Positions 17,001 to 24,952 of a stretch of DNA of 46,081 bases are shown here, piece after piece. Below the pieces are notes generated by a model. It saw only the letters and a program-made list of their open reading frames with translations. It was not told the DNA's origin and did not search any database. The position numbers and the translations under genes were made by a program. How positions within the stretch are numbered: position 1 is the stretch's first letter; each line of letters begins with the position of its first letter. The DNA comes from Herbinix sp. (GTDB taxonomy: Bacteria; Bacillota; Clostridia; Lachnospirales; Lachnospiraceae): the NCBI GenBank assembly GCA_029239235.1, contig JAQZBD010000087.1:1-46081 (forward strand). Reading direction: 5' to 3'.

Positions 17001-17699
17001 CTACACTGATAAATATTTCTTAACAATCTCCTCACCTAATTCATCCATCTTCCCCTGCGCAACTACAGTTCCTTTTTGAATAATTACAAAATCCTCAGCC
17101 AGTCTTCTCGCAAATTTAAGGTTCTGTTCAACAACCGCAATTGTAATCCCGGTTTCCTTCCCTATCTTTTTCAGAATTTCCGCGAGCTCCATAACCACAT
17201 TTGGCTGAATCCCTTCTGTTGGCTCATCAAGTAGGATCATCTTCGGCTCACCCATGAGGCAGCGGGCGATTGCCAGCTGCTGCTGAAGACCGCCGGATAA
17301 CAGACCGCCGTTTCGATTCATATGAACCTGCAGGGCTGGAAAATAACCTAACACCCATTCCTTCTTTTCCTCCAGTTTGATCCGCTTATGTCCCATGGCT
17401 CCAAGCTCCAGATTTTCATTCACTGTAAGGAGCGGAATAATCTCTCTTCCCTGGGGAACATATCCCAGCCCTTCCAGGGAACGCTTAAAGGTTTTCATTC
17501 TGGTAATATCCTTGCCGTCAAAGATCAGCTTTCCGGAGCTCATGGGGAGTATTCCCATGGCACTTTTCAAAAAGGTCGTTTTTCCAACCCCATTTCGACC
17601 AAGGACAGCTGTTATACTTCCCTTTTTTATATGGAGGGAAAGATCATTGATTACCCGGCTCTTTCCGTAGCTTACATTTACCTGGGTTGCTTCAAACAT
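17001..17699 (-). CDS. urtE: ABC importer ATPase, UrtE/LivF type
   Basis: A 232-residue ATP-binding subunit of a branched-chain amino acid/urea-class importer. Walker A GRNGVGKTT is at about 35-43, the Q-loop segment is GYVPQGREIIPLLTVNENLELGA, the signature is LSGGLQQQLAIARCL (GG-L variant), Walker B is MILLDEPTEGIQ, and the switch is IAVVEQNLKFARRLAEDFVII. The PQGREIIPLLTV wording is typical of UrtE rather than LivF, though I could not test this by alignment. The start has GAGGTG 6 nt upstream, 10 bp after the partner ATPase. It is the last gene of the PucR-controlled operon. The ligand is not known; the upstream deaminase suggests a pyrimidine or related base rather than urea. Confidence 0.85.
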   Translation of the reverse strand: MFEATQVNVSYGKSRVINDLSLHIKKGSITAVLGRNGVGKTTFLKSAMGILPMSSGKLIFDGKDITRMKTFKRSLEGLGYVPQGREIIPLLTVNENLELGAMGHKRIKLEEKKEWVLGYFPALQVHMNRNGGLLSGGLQQQLAIARCLMGEPKMILLDEPTEGIQPNVVMELAEILKKIGKETGITIAVVEQNLKFARRLAEDFVIIQKGTVVAQGKMDELGEEIVKKYLSV

Positions 17700-17709
17700 G
17701 TGCTACACC

Positions 17710-18462
17710 TCAATCCTCTTTTAGATATACTGCAATTACCTCATCATTATTCTGAATTTCTTCCATGGTTCCTTCTGCAAGCACCTGTCCGTAATTTAGA
17801 ACCGTCACATATTCTGCAACCTGCCGAACAAAGTCCATGTCATGCTCAACTACAATCAGGGTATGCTCTCCCTTCAGCCTTTTAATCATCTCACCCGTTT
17901 TATAGGTCTCATCCGCCGTCATACCGGCGGTCGGCTCATCCAGTATAATCAGCTTCGGGTTTTGAGCTACTACCATTCCGATTTCAAGCCATTGCCGCTG
18001 ACCATGGGACAGGTCACTCGCCATAAACTGACGATAATCATATAGATCAATCAATCCTAAAATCTCTGACACCTTATCCTTAAAAGCTGCTGACTTATGG
18101 AAAAACACACATTTTGTCATGCTGCTGTAGCCTTCCATCGCTATTTCAATATTTTCCTTAACCGTCATATTATCAAAGACATTGGGTCCTTGAAATTTTC
18201 TGCCAATATGATATTTCCTGGTAATCTCCGTGGTTGATTTGCCGGTAATGTTTACTCCTTCAAATAGTACAATTCCGGTGGTGGGGGTGGATTTTCCAGT
18301 TACAAGATCCATGAAGGTTGTTTTTCCAGCTCCATTGGGACCAATAATAACATGAAGCTCACCATCATGAATCTTCATATTAACATCAGTAAGGGCTTGA
18401 AATCCATTAAACTCCACACTAAGGTGCTTCACCTCAAGCAATATGTTTTCCTGATTCCTCAT
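17710..18462 (-). CDS. urtD: ABC importer ATPase, UrtD/LivG type
   Basis: The 250-residue second ATPase of the importer. Walker A is GPNGAGKTT. The signature region SDLSHGQRQWLEIGMVVAQNPKL has the SHGQ-Q-WLEIGM wording characteristic of UrtD in place of LivG's LSGG. Walker B is LIILDEPTAGMTADET and the switch is LIVVEHDMDFVRQVAEYVTVL. A LivG-like C-terminal tail is present (QVLAEGTMEEIQNNDEVIAVYL). The gene overlaps the end of the permease gene by 29 bp, so translation is likely coupled. With the other ATPase it forms the cytoplasmic heterodimer. Urea itself is not supported by any urease or urea-amidolyase gene in the window. Confidence 0.87.
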   Translation of the reverse strand: MRNQENILLEVKHLSVEFNGFQALTDVNMKIHDGELHVIIGPNGAGKTTFMDLVTGKSTPTTGIVLFEGVNITGKSTTEITRKYHIGRKFQGPNVFDNMTVKENIEIAMEGYSSMTKCVFFHKSAAFKDKVSEILGLIDLYDYRQFMASDLSHGQRQWLEIGMVVAQNPKLIILDEPTAGMTADETYKTGEMIKRLKGEHTLIVVEHDMDFVRQVAEYVTVLNYGQVLAEGTMEEIQNNDEVIAVYLKED

Positions 18463-19573
18463 GATAAGCCGTCTCCTCTCTTAGCAGAATCTTCTCCTTT
18501 TGTCTGCGATCCTTGTGCTTTTGCTGCACATCAATTATGGTGCCGACAATGCCTTTCGGAATCGTAAATACAATGAGGAGGATTAAAAATCCAAGTACCA
18601 TTTTCCAGTACTGTGTAAAATCTGCTGAGATTCCGGAAAACACCGAATTCAGCTTGGTTTCCGCAATCTGAAGCACTAGGGTTCCAACCATAGCTCCCGT
18701 AAGATTTCCACGTCCCCCGATGGCTACCCAGACCAGTACCAGCGTTGCCAGGGTAATACCAACTGCGGAGGAATTAATGTTGCCCTGGGTTCTTACATAC
18801 AGTACACCTGCAAGTCCTGCAATCATACCGCTGATGGTATAGATCAGAAGCTTAAAGGCGGAGGGTTTATAACCAAAGAAGGTAAGCCTTTCTTCATTTT
18901 CACGAACAGCCTGAAGTACCTTTCCTATTCTTGAGTTTACGATCATTAAGCAGATGATATAAGCGAGAATTAAAAAAGCCAGAACTACATAATAAAAGGT
19001 AAAATCATCTAATCTGGCCTCTTTGGAGTTTGATATAACCGTTCTGGAAATTACCGAAATGCCGCTGTTGCCATGGGTATATTTGCTCTGGTTTATTACA
19101 AAAAGCTCTGCAACTCCCGAAAGTGCAAGAGTAATTAATGAGAAAAATACTCCTTTAATTTTGCCTGAGAACATAAAGAAGCCAATCATCAGGGAAATGA
19201 GCGCCGGTAAGACCAGTGCCATAAGAAAGGCACCGATTTCGGAGCTGAGCGGCAGAAGAAACCAGGGAAGCCGGTCAAAGTCCACCCAGCCCGCCTTACT
19301 AATATAAGCACAGGAAATACCCACCATGTATCCTCCGGCACCAAATAGTACACTGTGTCCCATACTCATCAGTCCGGTGTAGCCCCAGAGCAGATCCAGC
19401 GAAAGTGCAAATATCATATAGGCTATAATCCCGGACATTACGTAAACCCAATAGTTACTGCAAAATAGCGGAAATACCAACAGGAACACAAGAACTATCA
19501 AATCCAAATACCTATTTACCGGTAATGCCTTAAATCTATCTAAAATATTCTTCTTATTTTCCAAATGAATCAT
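18434..19573 (-). CDS. urtC: ABC importer permease, UrtC/LivM type
   Basis: A 379-residue integral membrane permease. About ten hydrophobic segments are visible, with the LivM-like features LSLDLLWGYTGLMSMGHSVLFGAGGYMVG near residues 58-86, the conserved ENEERLTFFGY cytoplasmic coupling loop, and GGRGNLTGAMVG near the end. A hydrophilic C-terminus (QQKHKDRRQKEK) extends into the cytoplasm. It starts by an ATGA overlap with the stop of the preceding permease gene and overlaps the next ATPase gene by 29 bp, so the four transporter genes form one translationally coupled block. Confidence 0.88.
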   Translation of the reverse strand: MIHLENKKNILDRFKALPVNRYLDLIVLVFLLVFPLFCSNYWVYVMSGIIAYMIFALSLDLLWGYTGLMSMGHSVLFGAGGYMVGISCAYISKAGWVDFDRLPWFLLPLSSEIGAFLMALVLPALISLMIGFFMFSGKIKGVFFSLITLALSGVAELFVINQSKYTHGNSGISVISRTVISNSKEARLDDFTFYYVVLAFLILAYIICLMIVNSRIGKVLQAVRENEERLTFFGYKPSAFKLLIYTISGMIAGLAGVLYVRTQGNINSSAVGITLATLVLVWVAIGGRGNLTGAMVGTLVLQIAETKLNSVFSGISADFTQYWKMVLGFLILLIVFTIPKGIVGTIIDVQQKHKDRRQKEKILLREETAYHEESGKHIA

Positions 19574-20439
19574 CTCCTTCCCTTCGGTGTAAACAAGCCC
19601 TCCGGCTTAAATCTGACTATTGCAATAACAATAATCAGTACAACGATTTGAGCCGTTACACTGTTGCTGTAGCCGCTGATTAATGAAATTGCCTCCTGAA
19701 TAATGAAGGATGAGGCTACTGTTCCAAAAAGGGAAGATACTCCGCCCATAACAACATTCATGAAGGTATTTGTCAGCCAGCTTTCACCGAGAGAATATGT
19801 GATGGCTGTCAAGGGTGCAATGGCCGCACCGGCAAGTCCGGCAAGCCCCATGCCGTGGGAAAAGGTGATGCTGTCAACTTTTCTTGTATCAATGCCAAGA
19901 CATTCTGTCATGGTACGGTTCTGTGTGGTAGAACGTATTTTAAGACCCATTGTTGTTTTATTAATTAAGATCAGTGTTGCCGCCAGCGCAATCATAGATA
20001 TTGCACATAGAATAAGCTTGTAGGATTCTATGTATATGGAACCCATATGAAATACGGTGGACACAGGATACTCCACCTGCTTATAGGATTTTCCAAACAC
20101 GATAAGTGCCAGCTGCTTCAGAATAATTGAAATGCCATAGGTAGCCAGCAAGGTTTCTGACATCTTTCCGTAGAAATGGCGTATGATTACCCGCTCCAGA
20201 AGCATTCCGAAGAAAAAGCAAATAAGATATGCCAGTATTAAGGTAATGACAAAAGGGATATGCAGCACAGCGTAAAGATAATAGCAAATAAATGCTCCTG
20301 ACATGAGCATTTCCGTATGTGCCAGATTAACAATCTTCATGTAACCCATTATGATTACAAGTCCTAAGGACGTTAGAAGAAGAATAAAGGCGCTGCACAT
20401 ACCCGATACCAGCAGCTGACCAATCAGAGAAGCATTCAT
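19570..20439 (-). CDS. urtB: ABC importer permease, UrtB/LivH type
   Basis: A 289-residue membrane permease, the first of the pair. LLTSLGLVIIMGYMKIVNLAHTEMLMSGAFICYYLY is the LivH/UrtB N-terminal signature, and MGLKIRSTTQNRTMTECLGIDTRKVDSITFSHGMGLAGLAGA is the conserved cytoplasmic coupling region. The C-terminus ends in RFKPEGLFTPKGRR, typical of the family. Seven or eight membrane segments are visible. The ribosome site AAAGGATG precedes the ATG. A 350-bp gap with an internal 15-bp hairpin separates it from the binding-protein gene, a common arrangement for making more binding protein than permease. Confidence 0.88.
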   Translation of the reverse strand: MNASLIGQLLVSGMCSAFILLLTSLGLVIIMGYMKIVNLAHTEMLMSGAFICYYLYAVLHIPFVITLILAYLICFFFGMLLERVIIRHFYGKMSETLLATYGISIILKQLALIVFGKSYKQVEYPVSTVFHMGSIYIESYKLILCAISMIALAATLILINKTTMGLKIRSTTQNRTMTECLGIDTRKVDSITFSHGMGLAGLAGAAIAPLTAITYSLGESWLTNTFMNVVMGGVSSLFGTVASSFIIQEAISLISGYSNSVTAQIVVLIIVIAIVRFKPEGLFTPKGRR

Positions 20440-20470
20440 AGTAACTCATCCTTTCACAAAATATTTGAAT

Positions 20471-20523
20471 AGGTGATTGCGAAACTCATTAACTGAAGCT
20501 ATTGTATTGTTTCGCAATCACCT
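20471..20523 (-). promoter_or_regulatory. Intercistronic hairpin between binding-protein and permease genes
   Basis: A perfect 15-bp inverted repeat (AGGTGATTGCGAAAC at 20471-20485 with its complement at 20509-20523) has a 23-nt loop. No U-run follows on the minus strand, so it is more likely an mRNA-stabilising or processing hairpin than a terminator. A second, AT-rich inverted repeat (20620-20629 with 20668-20677) lies closer to the binding-protein gene. Nothing gene-like was seen in the 350-bp gap. Confidence 0.6.
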
Positions 20524-20789
20524 AGATATTTGAAGCAGCGAAGATACCGCGATACTGCTTCCATTGTCATGAACTAAAACCTGCTATGGAGCACAAGTTG
20601 TTTCTATTTATCATTTTACATTAAAATTCCAAGAGTGGCTCATTGGTTCTGTTGCTTTTCACCCTTAGAATTTTAATTTATAAACGAATCTATTTACTCA
20701 TTCCTCTTGTTGAGTACTTTAAAATATGTAGTAATCTTTCTATCTTCATCCAGTAAATGTACTAATGTATTATTATCTGATCCAATCTA

Positions 20790-21980
20790 TTATTTACTAA
20801 CCGGAATCGGCTTAATTACATCATCACTTTCAAAAACAGTTGCGATGGTTCCATCCTCCTGAACCAGACCGATTCTTGCCTTGGAATAGATATGATGTGT
20901 CTCCGGATCTACGGTAATCGTTCCCTGGGGTGCGTCAAAGGTTAAATTATCAAAATTAGATAAGATATTTTCTGTAGTGATATCATCACCGCATTTCTCC
21001 AGAGCCTGTGAAAGTAAATAAACAGAATCATAGGAAGCTTCACCCACTGCTGTTACAGCTGCAGCCTTATCCTCACCAAATTCTTTTCCGTAAGCTGCTA
21101 AGAAGGTCTTATTCGCTTCGGAATCGATGGAATTAAAGTAATTTACAGAAGCATAGGTTCCTACTGCCGCTGCTCCGAGAGCTGTGGAGAAGGACTCATC
21201 CATAATGAAGGATGCTATGGTGTATTTGTCCGATAAGCCTGCAGCAGCAAACTGTGTATAGAAGGCAGTACCGCTTTCACCATTTAAGTTAGCATATATA
21301 ACACAGCCATCATCACCACAGGTATTTTTAATCTTTGCTATGATGTCTGAAAATTCGGTGGTATCTGAGGATACCAGCTCATTTCCTACCACATTGCCTC
21401 CCAGTTCATTTACCAGTGCATTTGCCTGCTCGTTAATACCTGCTGCATAGGTAGTATCCGTTCCGATTAAGTAGAAATTCTTTGATACATTATCCATCAG
21501 ATATGGTACGAATAAATCCCCCTGCTGATTCGGTACCGCACCGGTGTATACTACGTATTTATTAGGTGTCTCCCCCTCATAGAAGGTAGGATAAACAAGT
21601 GGAATCTCATATTCCTCCAGAACCGGCTCTACGGCTACTCTTGATGAGGAGGTGTAAAGACCTACGATTGCTGTAACCTCATCCTCCATAATTAACTCCT
21701 TCACTACCTTTACCGCTGTATCCGCATCTGTGGCATAATCCTTTACCACATACTCGATTTTCTTACCGTTAATTCCGCCCTTTTCATTGATCTGATTAAT
21801 TGCCAGAACAGCAGAATTATACATACATTCCTCACTGATTGCTGTCCCTCCTGTCAGTGAAAATACCAAGCCAAGTTTAATCGTGTCCGAGGCTGCTTCC
21901 TTTTTCCCACATCCGGTGAAGCCTGCCACCAATAGCGCAGCCACTACAAGCATTGCCGTAATTCTCTTTACTGCCTTCAT
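20790..21980 (-). CDS. urtA: Lipoprotein substrate-binding subunit, UrtA/AmiC type
   Basis: A 396-residue periplasmic-binding-protein-like lipoprotein that captures the ligand outside the membrane. The signal peptide has a lipobox at FTG-Cys24. The mature part starts IKLGLVFSLTGGTAISEE, the type 1 fold start of the Urt/Fmd/Ami group, and contains the segments AIVGLYTSSSRVAVEPVLE and FDAPQGTITVDPETHH that mark this group rather than LivJ/K. The ATG is preceded by GGAAGGAG. It sits directly after the deaminase gene (35-bp gap). The group binds urea, short amides or related compounds; the ligand here is not determined, but linkage to a cytosine-deaminase-like enzyme points to a nucleobase or similar heterocycle. 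Confidence 0.88.
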   Translation of the reverse strand: MKAVKRITAMLVVAALLVAGFTGCGKKEAASDTIKLGLVFSLTGGTAISEECMYNSAVLAINQINEKGGINGKKIEYVVKDYATDADTAVKVVKELIMEDEVTAIVGLYTSSSRVAVEPVLEEYEIPLVYPTFYEGETPNKYVVYTGAVPNQQGDLFVPYLMDNVSKNFYLIGTDTTYAAGINEQANALVNELGGNVVGNELVSSDTTEFSDIIAKIKNTCGDDGCVIYANLNGESGTAFYTQFAAAGLSDKYTIASFIMDESFSTALGAAAVGTYASVNYFNSIDSEANKTFLAAYGKEFGEDKAAAVTAVGEASYDSVYLLSQALEKCGDDITTENILSNFDNLTFDAPQGTITVDPETHHIYSKARIGLVQEDGTIATVFESDDVIKPIPVSK

Positions 21981-22015
21981 AATAATTCTCCTTCCTTATA
22001 CATTGTTTACATTGA

Positions 22016-23158
22016 CTAAAACTTAACGGTGGCAACAGCGGGAGTCTTCTCCATAATTGTCTTACCGTTATGAACGGATAGAATAACAGGGCTTTTGGCA
22101 CCATTGATTGATATAAAATCCAGACAGTGCTTTAAATCCTCATAGCCCATCATATGTCCTGCATGAATTCCCATCTCGAGAATACGCAACAGATTACCTA
22201 CGCCAATCGGATACCAGGGATCAGCGATAGAATCCTGTCCCAGCGCAATGTTCATACCTGCATCCGCGATCTCTTTGATTCTGGTAATCCCCCTTCTCTT
22301 GGGGAAGGAATCAAATCTTCCCTGAAGATGCATGCTTTCTGTCGGGCAGGAATTGAAGTTGATTCCTGATTCCTTCAACAGTCGGAATAGCTTGCTGGTA
22401 TAAGCATCATTGTAAGAACCCATGGCACAGGTATGCGCCGCAACGGTTCTAGCGCCCCAGCCTCTCTGCCAAGCCTCTGCTGCCAGACTTTCCAGACATC
22501 TGGATTGCTCATCATCTGTCTCGTCACAATGAACATCAACCATGGCATCATATTTTTGCGCCAGCTCGAATATAAACTGGATGGACTGGACTCCTAACTC
22601 CCTGGTAAATTCATAATGAGGAATCCCTCCGACACAATCGGCTCCCATATCCATTGCTTTTATCATAAGCTCTTTGCCGCCTTTGACGGACATGATCCCG
22701 TTCTGCGGAAAGGCAACGGTCTGAAGCTCAATGGTTCCTTTCATCTCTTCCTTCAATTCCTCCAGCGCCTCCACTCCTTTCATGGAGGTCTCAGTTACAT
22801 CCACATGGGTTCTGACGAACTGGACACCATGCTCTGCCATCAATCTTAAGGCTGTTTTGGCTCTTTCCTTAATCTCTGATACGACGAGGGGCTGTGTTGT
22901 CTTGTATTCCTGCCAGGTGCTGATTCCTTCAAATAAGGTTCCGGACATATTGTAATGAGGAATTCCTGCCGTCAAAACACAGTCCAGATGGATATGGGGT
23001 TCTACAAAGGGCGGCATAAGCATTCGTCCCTCAGCGAAATACACATCTGTCGGTACCTCTCTCATCCCTTGTTCTATAATAGAGGTAAAGATACCCTTTT
23101 CATAAGTCACATCAAAAAGTCCTTCTCTTCCTCTGATTCTGCATCCTGCTATTATCAT
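22016..23158 (-). CDS. CodA-like amidohydrolase (cytosine deaminase family)
   Basis: A 380-residue metal-dependent deaminase aligned, from memory, with E. coli cytosine deaminase CodA along its whole length. Metal-binding His55 and His57 are in EPHIHLD, His210 and Glu213 in DVHCDETDDEQSR, His242 in AAHTCAMGSYN and Asp309 in GQDSIADPWYP; FPQNG at 150-154 lines the pocket. CodA has H-D-D where this protein has Q-D-S, so the residue matching Asp314, which touches the base, is Ser310. The substrate may therefore be a modified cytosine or another cyclic amidine. I chose the ATG at 23156-23158 (GGAAGGAG, 8 nt away; matches the family start) over an in-frame ATG 42 bp upstream. It follows the PucR-type gene and precedes the importer. 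Confidence 0.85.
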   Translation of the reverse strand: MIIAGCRIRGREGLFDVTYEKGIFTSIIEQGMREVPTDVYFAEGRMLMPPFVEPHIHLDCVLTAGIPHYNMSGTLFEGISTWQEYKTTQPLVVSEIKERAKTALRLMAEHGVQFVRTHVDVTETSMKGVEALEELKEEMKGTIELQTVAFPQNGIMSVKGGKELMIKAMDMGADCVGGIPHYEFTRELGVQSIQFIFELAQKYDAMVDVHCDETDDEQSRCLESLAAEAWQRGWGARTVAAHTCAMGSYNDAYTSKLFRLLKESGINFNSCPTESMHLQGRFDSFPKRRGITRIKEIADAGMNIALGQDSIADPWYPIGVGNLLRILEMGIHAGHMMGYEDLKHCLDFISINGAKSPVILSVHNGKTIMEKTPAVATVKF

Positions 23159-23220
23159 TGTTTTATCTCCTTCCTGATACCCTTCTTCCAGTCTTTTCAT
23201 AGTCCTCCTTGATTACCGGA

Positions 23221-23955
23221 TCATAGCTGTCCATAGTAATCCAGGGCTTTAAAAATATTATAAAATTCATTCCTTACCTCAACTGCATTAATATTTGTGT
23301 CCAACAGTGAGGTTATCTTTTTTAGACGGTTTATCATTGTGTTCCTATGGATATACATAAATTTTGATGTATGAAGGATATCATTATTGCATTCCAGATA
23401 ACATTGTAAGGTTCTCACATACTCAGATTTCAGTACCTTGTCAGCCTCCGTTAAGGGCTGCAGCTTCATCCAGCAATAGGATAAAATATCCTCCTTTTTC
23501 TTTCCTGATAACATTAGCTCAAATAAAGACTGTTCCGTAAAATCGTCATGCTCCCGGTTCTTCTCCCTATCATTTACAATAAATCTTGATATTTCCTGTG
23601 TGATATCAATGAGTTTTAAACGAAAGGGCATTTTAAATAATGGAAGGGAATGCTCCTCGGAAAATCTAACGACTGATTTGGGAATGGATTTGATATAGTC
23701 CTCCCCTTGAAGCATGACCACACCAGCGATATCATTTCGAATTGCTTCCTCCATTAAGGCCAACAGCCCCCGTTCGGATATATCCTCCTTCGCACCAATG
23801 ACGAAAATTAACTCACCCCCATGAATCCATTCTGAGATTGTATCCATGTTCTTGATAAATGGCCAGGTAACCGGATGATCCAGCCCGGCTGCACCGCCAA
23901 GAAGCTTCAGATTAGTACATATCTCCAGTTCCATTATGTCTCTGCAGGTTACCAT
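23221..23955 (-). CDS. Short PucR-family regulator
   Basis: A 244-residue regulator combining the PucR N-terminal domain (about 1-120; MVTCRDIMELEICTNLKLLGGAAGLDHPV and the VVMLQGEDYIKSIPKSVV region) directly with the C-terminal HTH_30 domain (about 185-240; YLECNNDILHTSKFMYIHRNTMINRLKKI). Ordinary PucR proteins have a GGDEF-like domain between these and run to 400-550 residues, so this is a compact form. PucR proteins control purine and other nitrogen-source genes, matching the downstream deaminase and importer. The start ATG at 23953-23955 follows GGTGAGGAG; an in-frame ATG 30 bp upstream has no good site. It heads the operon behind a structured leader. Confidence 0.85.
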   Translation of the reverse strand: MVTCRDIMELEICTNLKLLGGAAGLDHPVTWPFIKNMDTISEWIHGGELIFVIGAKEDISERGLLALMEEAIRNDIAGVVMLQGEDYIKSIPKSVVRFSEEHSLPLFKMPFRLKLIDITQEISRFIVNDREKNREHDDFTEQSLFELMLSGKKKEDILSYCWMKLQPLTEADKVLKSEYVRTLQCYLECNNDILHTSKFMYIHRNTMINRLKKITSLLDTNINAVEVRNEFYNIFKALDYYGQL

Positions 23956-23985
23956 ACGGCTCCTCACCTCATTTCTTATTTGCAT

Positions 23986-24080
23986 AAAAAATAAGTCACA
24001 AGCACAGCTAGTATAAAAACACCCTGTTGTGCATATGACTTATTTTTATAATAAAAGCGCCAGATATCTCTATCTAACGC
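23986..24080 (-). promoter_or_regulatory. Structured leader of the PucR-importer operon, possible attenuator
   Basis: The first element on the minus strand is a 10-bp hairpin with GAGA loop (24071-24080 with 24057-24066; GCGTTAGATA/TATCTGGCGC) followed by TTTTAT, which looks like an early intrinsic terminator about 30 nt into the transcript. Next is a 12-bp inverted repeat (24036-24047 with 23986-23997) closing an inner GCACA/TGTGC stem. The segment AATAAGTC occurs twice (complement of 24095-24102 and of 24037-24044) and both copies can pair with the single GACTTATT complementary to 23990-23997, so alternative folds exist. Confidence 0.5.
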
Positions 24081-24114
24081 CTTTGTTATTGTTCGACTTA
24101 TTATGATGTGTCTG

Positions 24115-24143
24115 ATTGTAAGATAAAAAATTGCATCTGTCAA
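24115..24143 (-). promoter_or_regulatory. Promoter of the PucR-deaminase-importer operon
   Basis: On the minus strand TTGACA (24138-24143), a 17-bp spacer and TACAAT (24115-24120) form a strong promoter. Transcription would begin near 24108, giving a leader of about 150 nt. Confidence 0.8.
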
Positions 24144-24165
24144 TGTACTCTGTGCACATTTAGAA

Positions 24166-24241
24166 GTGACAGGGAAGTGACAGGGGGACGGGGTTGTAAT
24201 CTATATTCTAATCCGTGTCAATTCCCCCGTCCCTTTGTCAC
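24166..24241. repeat. REP-like palindromic repeat (GTGACAGGGGGACGGGG)
   Basis: A GC-rich inverted repeat has arms at 24177-24193 (GTGACAGGGGGACGGGG) and 24224-24241 (CCCCCGTCCCTTTGTCAC), with an extra GTGACAGGGA at 24166-24175. Its right arm supplies the stop codon of the acetyltransferase gene. A single arm recurs at 27918-27943. Similar GTGACA...GGGGACGG palindromes are, to my knowledge, dispersed repeats in Clostridia. Confidence 0.7.
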
Positions 24242-24729
24242 ACTGCTTTTTCATATTCAATCAAAGTCATAACATCATTCACCTTCTTCTCATTCCCCGT
24301 TGCTCTAAATCCCAGTTTTTCATACATATGACAATTCCCCACTTCCTGTAAAATAGAATCCAGTTGCCAGGTCACAACCTCCGGATATATTTCAAATATT
24401 TTCTCAAATACATTGCTAGCGATACCCTTATTTTGAAATTCAGGAATAATAAAGATTGGACCAACCCTATATACACCATTCTCGATTTTATATATTCTTA
24501 TTCCACCCACTTCACTGCCATCCAGTCTGATCACGTAATATTCAGCATCCTCCTGCTTTAGCTGATCTAAGATTTTATCCATAGATTCTGTTGCTGGACT
24601 TGTCTCATCATCATGGTATTTCTCATATAAAGGAAGAAACGCCTGGTATTTCAGCTTATGGATTAGCTCTATATCCCTAAGTCTTACCAAATGAATTGAA
24701 ACCTGTTGAGTTACTGCTTTATTACACAT
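24238..24729 (-). CDS. GNAT-family N-acetyltransferase under leader control
   Basis: A 163-residue acetyl-CoA-dependent acyltransferase of the GNAT fold. The core is YYVIRLDGSEVGGIRIYKIENGVYRVGPIFIIPEFQNKGIASNVFEKIFE (about 67-118), where the R/Q-x-x-G-x-G/A loop is QNKGIA. It is followed by QEVGNCHMYEKLGFRATG near the end, the usual GNAT close. I start it at the ATG 24727-24729, preceded by GGAGAGGAG with 6-nt spacing; the frame is open further upstream, but that part lies inside a terminator hairpin. The acceptor is unknown. The long leader with a peptide and attenuator suggests expression is induced by a translation-affecting condition, so an antibiotic or ribosome-protection role is possible but not shown. 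Confidence 0.8.
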   Translation of the reverse strand: MCNKAVTQQVSIHLVRLRDIELIHKLKYQAFLPLYEKYHDDETSPATESMDKILDQLKQEDAEYYVIRLDGSEVGGIRIYKIENGVYRVGPIFIIPEFQNKGIASNVFEKIFEIYPEVVTWQLDSILQEVGNCHMYEKLGFRATGNEKKVNDVMTLIEYEKAV

Positions 24730-24748
24730 ACTGATCTCCTCTCCTGCA

Positions 24749-24771
24749 TTGTCCATGTTTAAAATGGACAA
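24749..24771 (-). promoter_or_regulatory. Small hairpin next to the acetyltransferase ribosome site
   Basis: A perfect 8-bp stem TTGTCCAT/ATGGACAA with a 7-nt loop lies between the attenuator's U-run and the GGAGAGGAG ribosome site. It may protect or expose that site. Confidence 0.45.
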
Positions 24772-24774
24772 AAA

Positions 24775-24810
24775 AATCGCACCAAACATCTCTATATGTC
24801 TGGTGCGATT
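24775..24810 (-). terminator. Leader terminator (attenuator) of the acetyltransferase gene
   Basis: On the minus strand the arms AATCGCACCAGACAT and ATGTTTGGTGCGATT (one mismatch, 6-nt loop) are followed by seven T in all. It lies upstream of the gene's start, between promoter and ribosome site, so it must be bypassed for expression. Its 5' arm can pair instead with an upstream leader segment (24877-24886). Confidence 0.85.
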
Positions 24811-24873
24811 AAAGTAAATCAATATATAATCCTATGGGCTATCCATAATGAATCATATCTTCTTACATTTTCT

Positions 24874-24952
24874 ACACAGACATATAAGACCTATCGGCTT
24901 GTATCTGTGTAAATAGAAATTTCTCTGTAAGAGAATTTCATCAGATTACAAG
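24874..24952 (-). promoter_or_regulatory. Mutually exclusive pairing segments in the acetyltransferase leader
   Basis: In order of transcription: segment 1 (24942-24952, overlapping the last leader-peptide codon and stop) can pair with segment 2 (24898-24910). Segment 2 can instead pair with segment 3 (24874-24888; 7 bp ACACAGA/TCTGTGT plus more). Segment 3 has a perfect 10-nt complement in the 5' arm of the terminator (24793-24802). A local hairpin GAAATT-CTCT/AGAG-AATTTC (about 24917-24939) lies between 1 and 2. This is the standard four-segment logic of transcription attenuation. Confidence 0.7.

Noticed and set aside
17001..20439. Urea as the importer ligand
   Set aside because: UrtD/UrtE wording fits the urea class, but no urease, urea amidolyase or nickel gene is present, and the linked enzyme is a CodA-like deaminase.
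24730..24822. N-terminal extension of the acetyltransferase frame
   Set aside because: The extra codons coincide with the terminator hairpin and small stem of the leader; the internal ATG at 24729 has a strong ribosome site.
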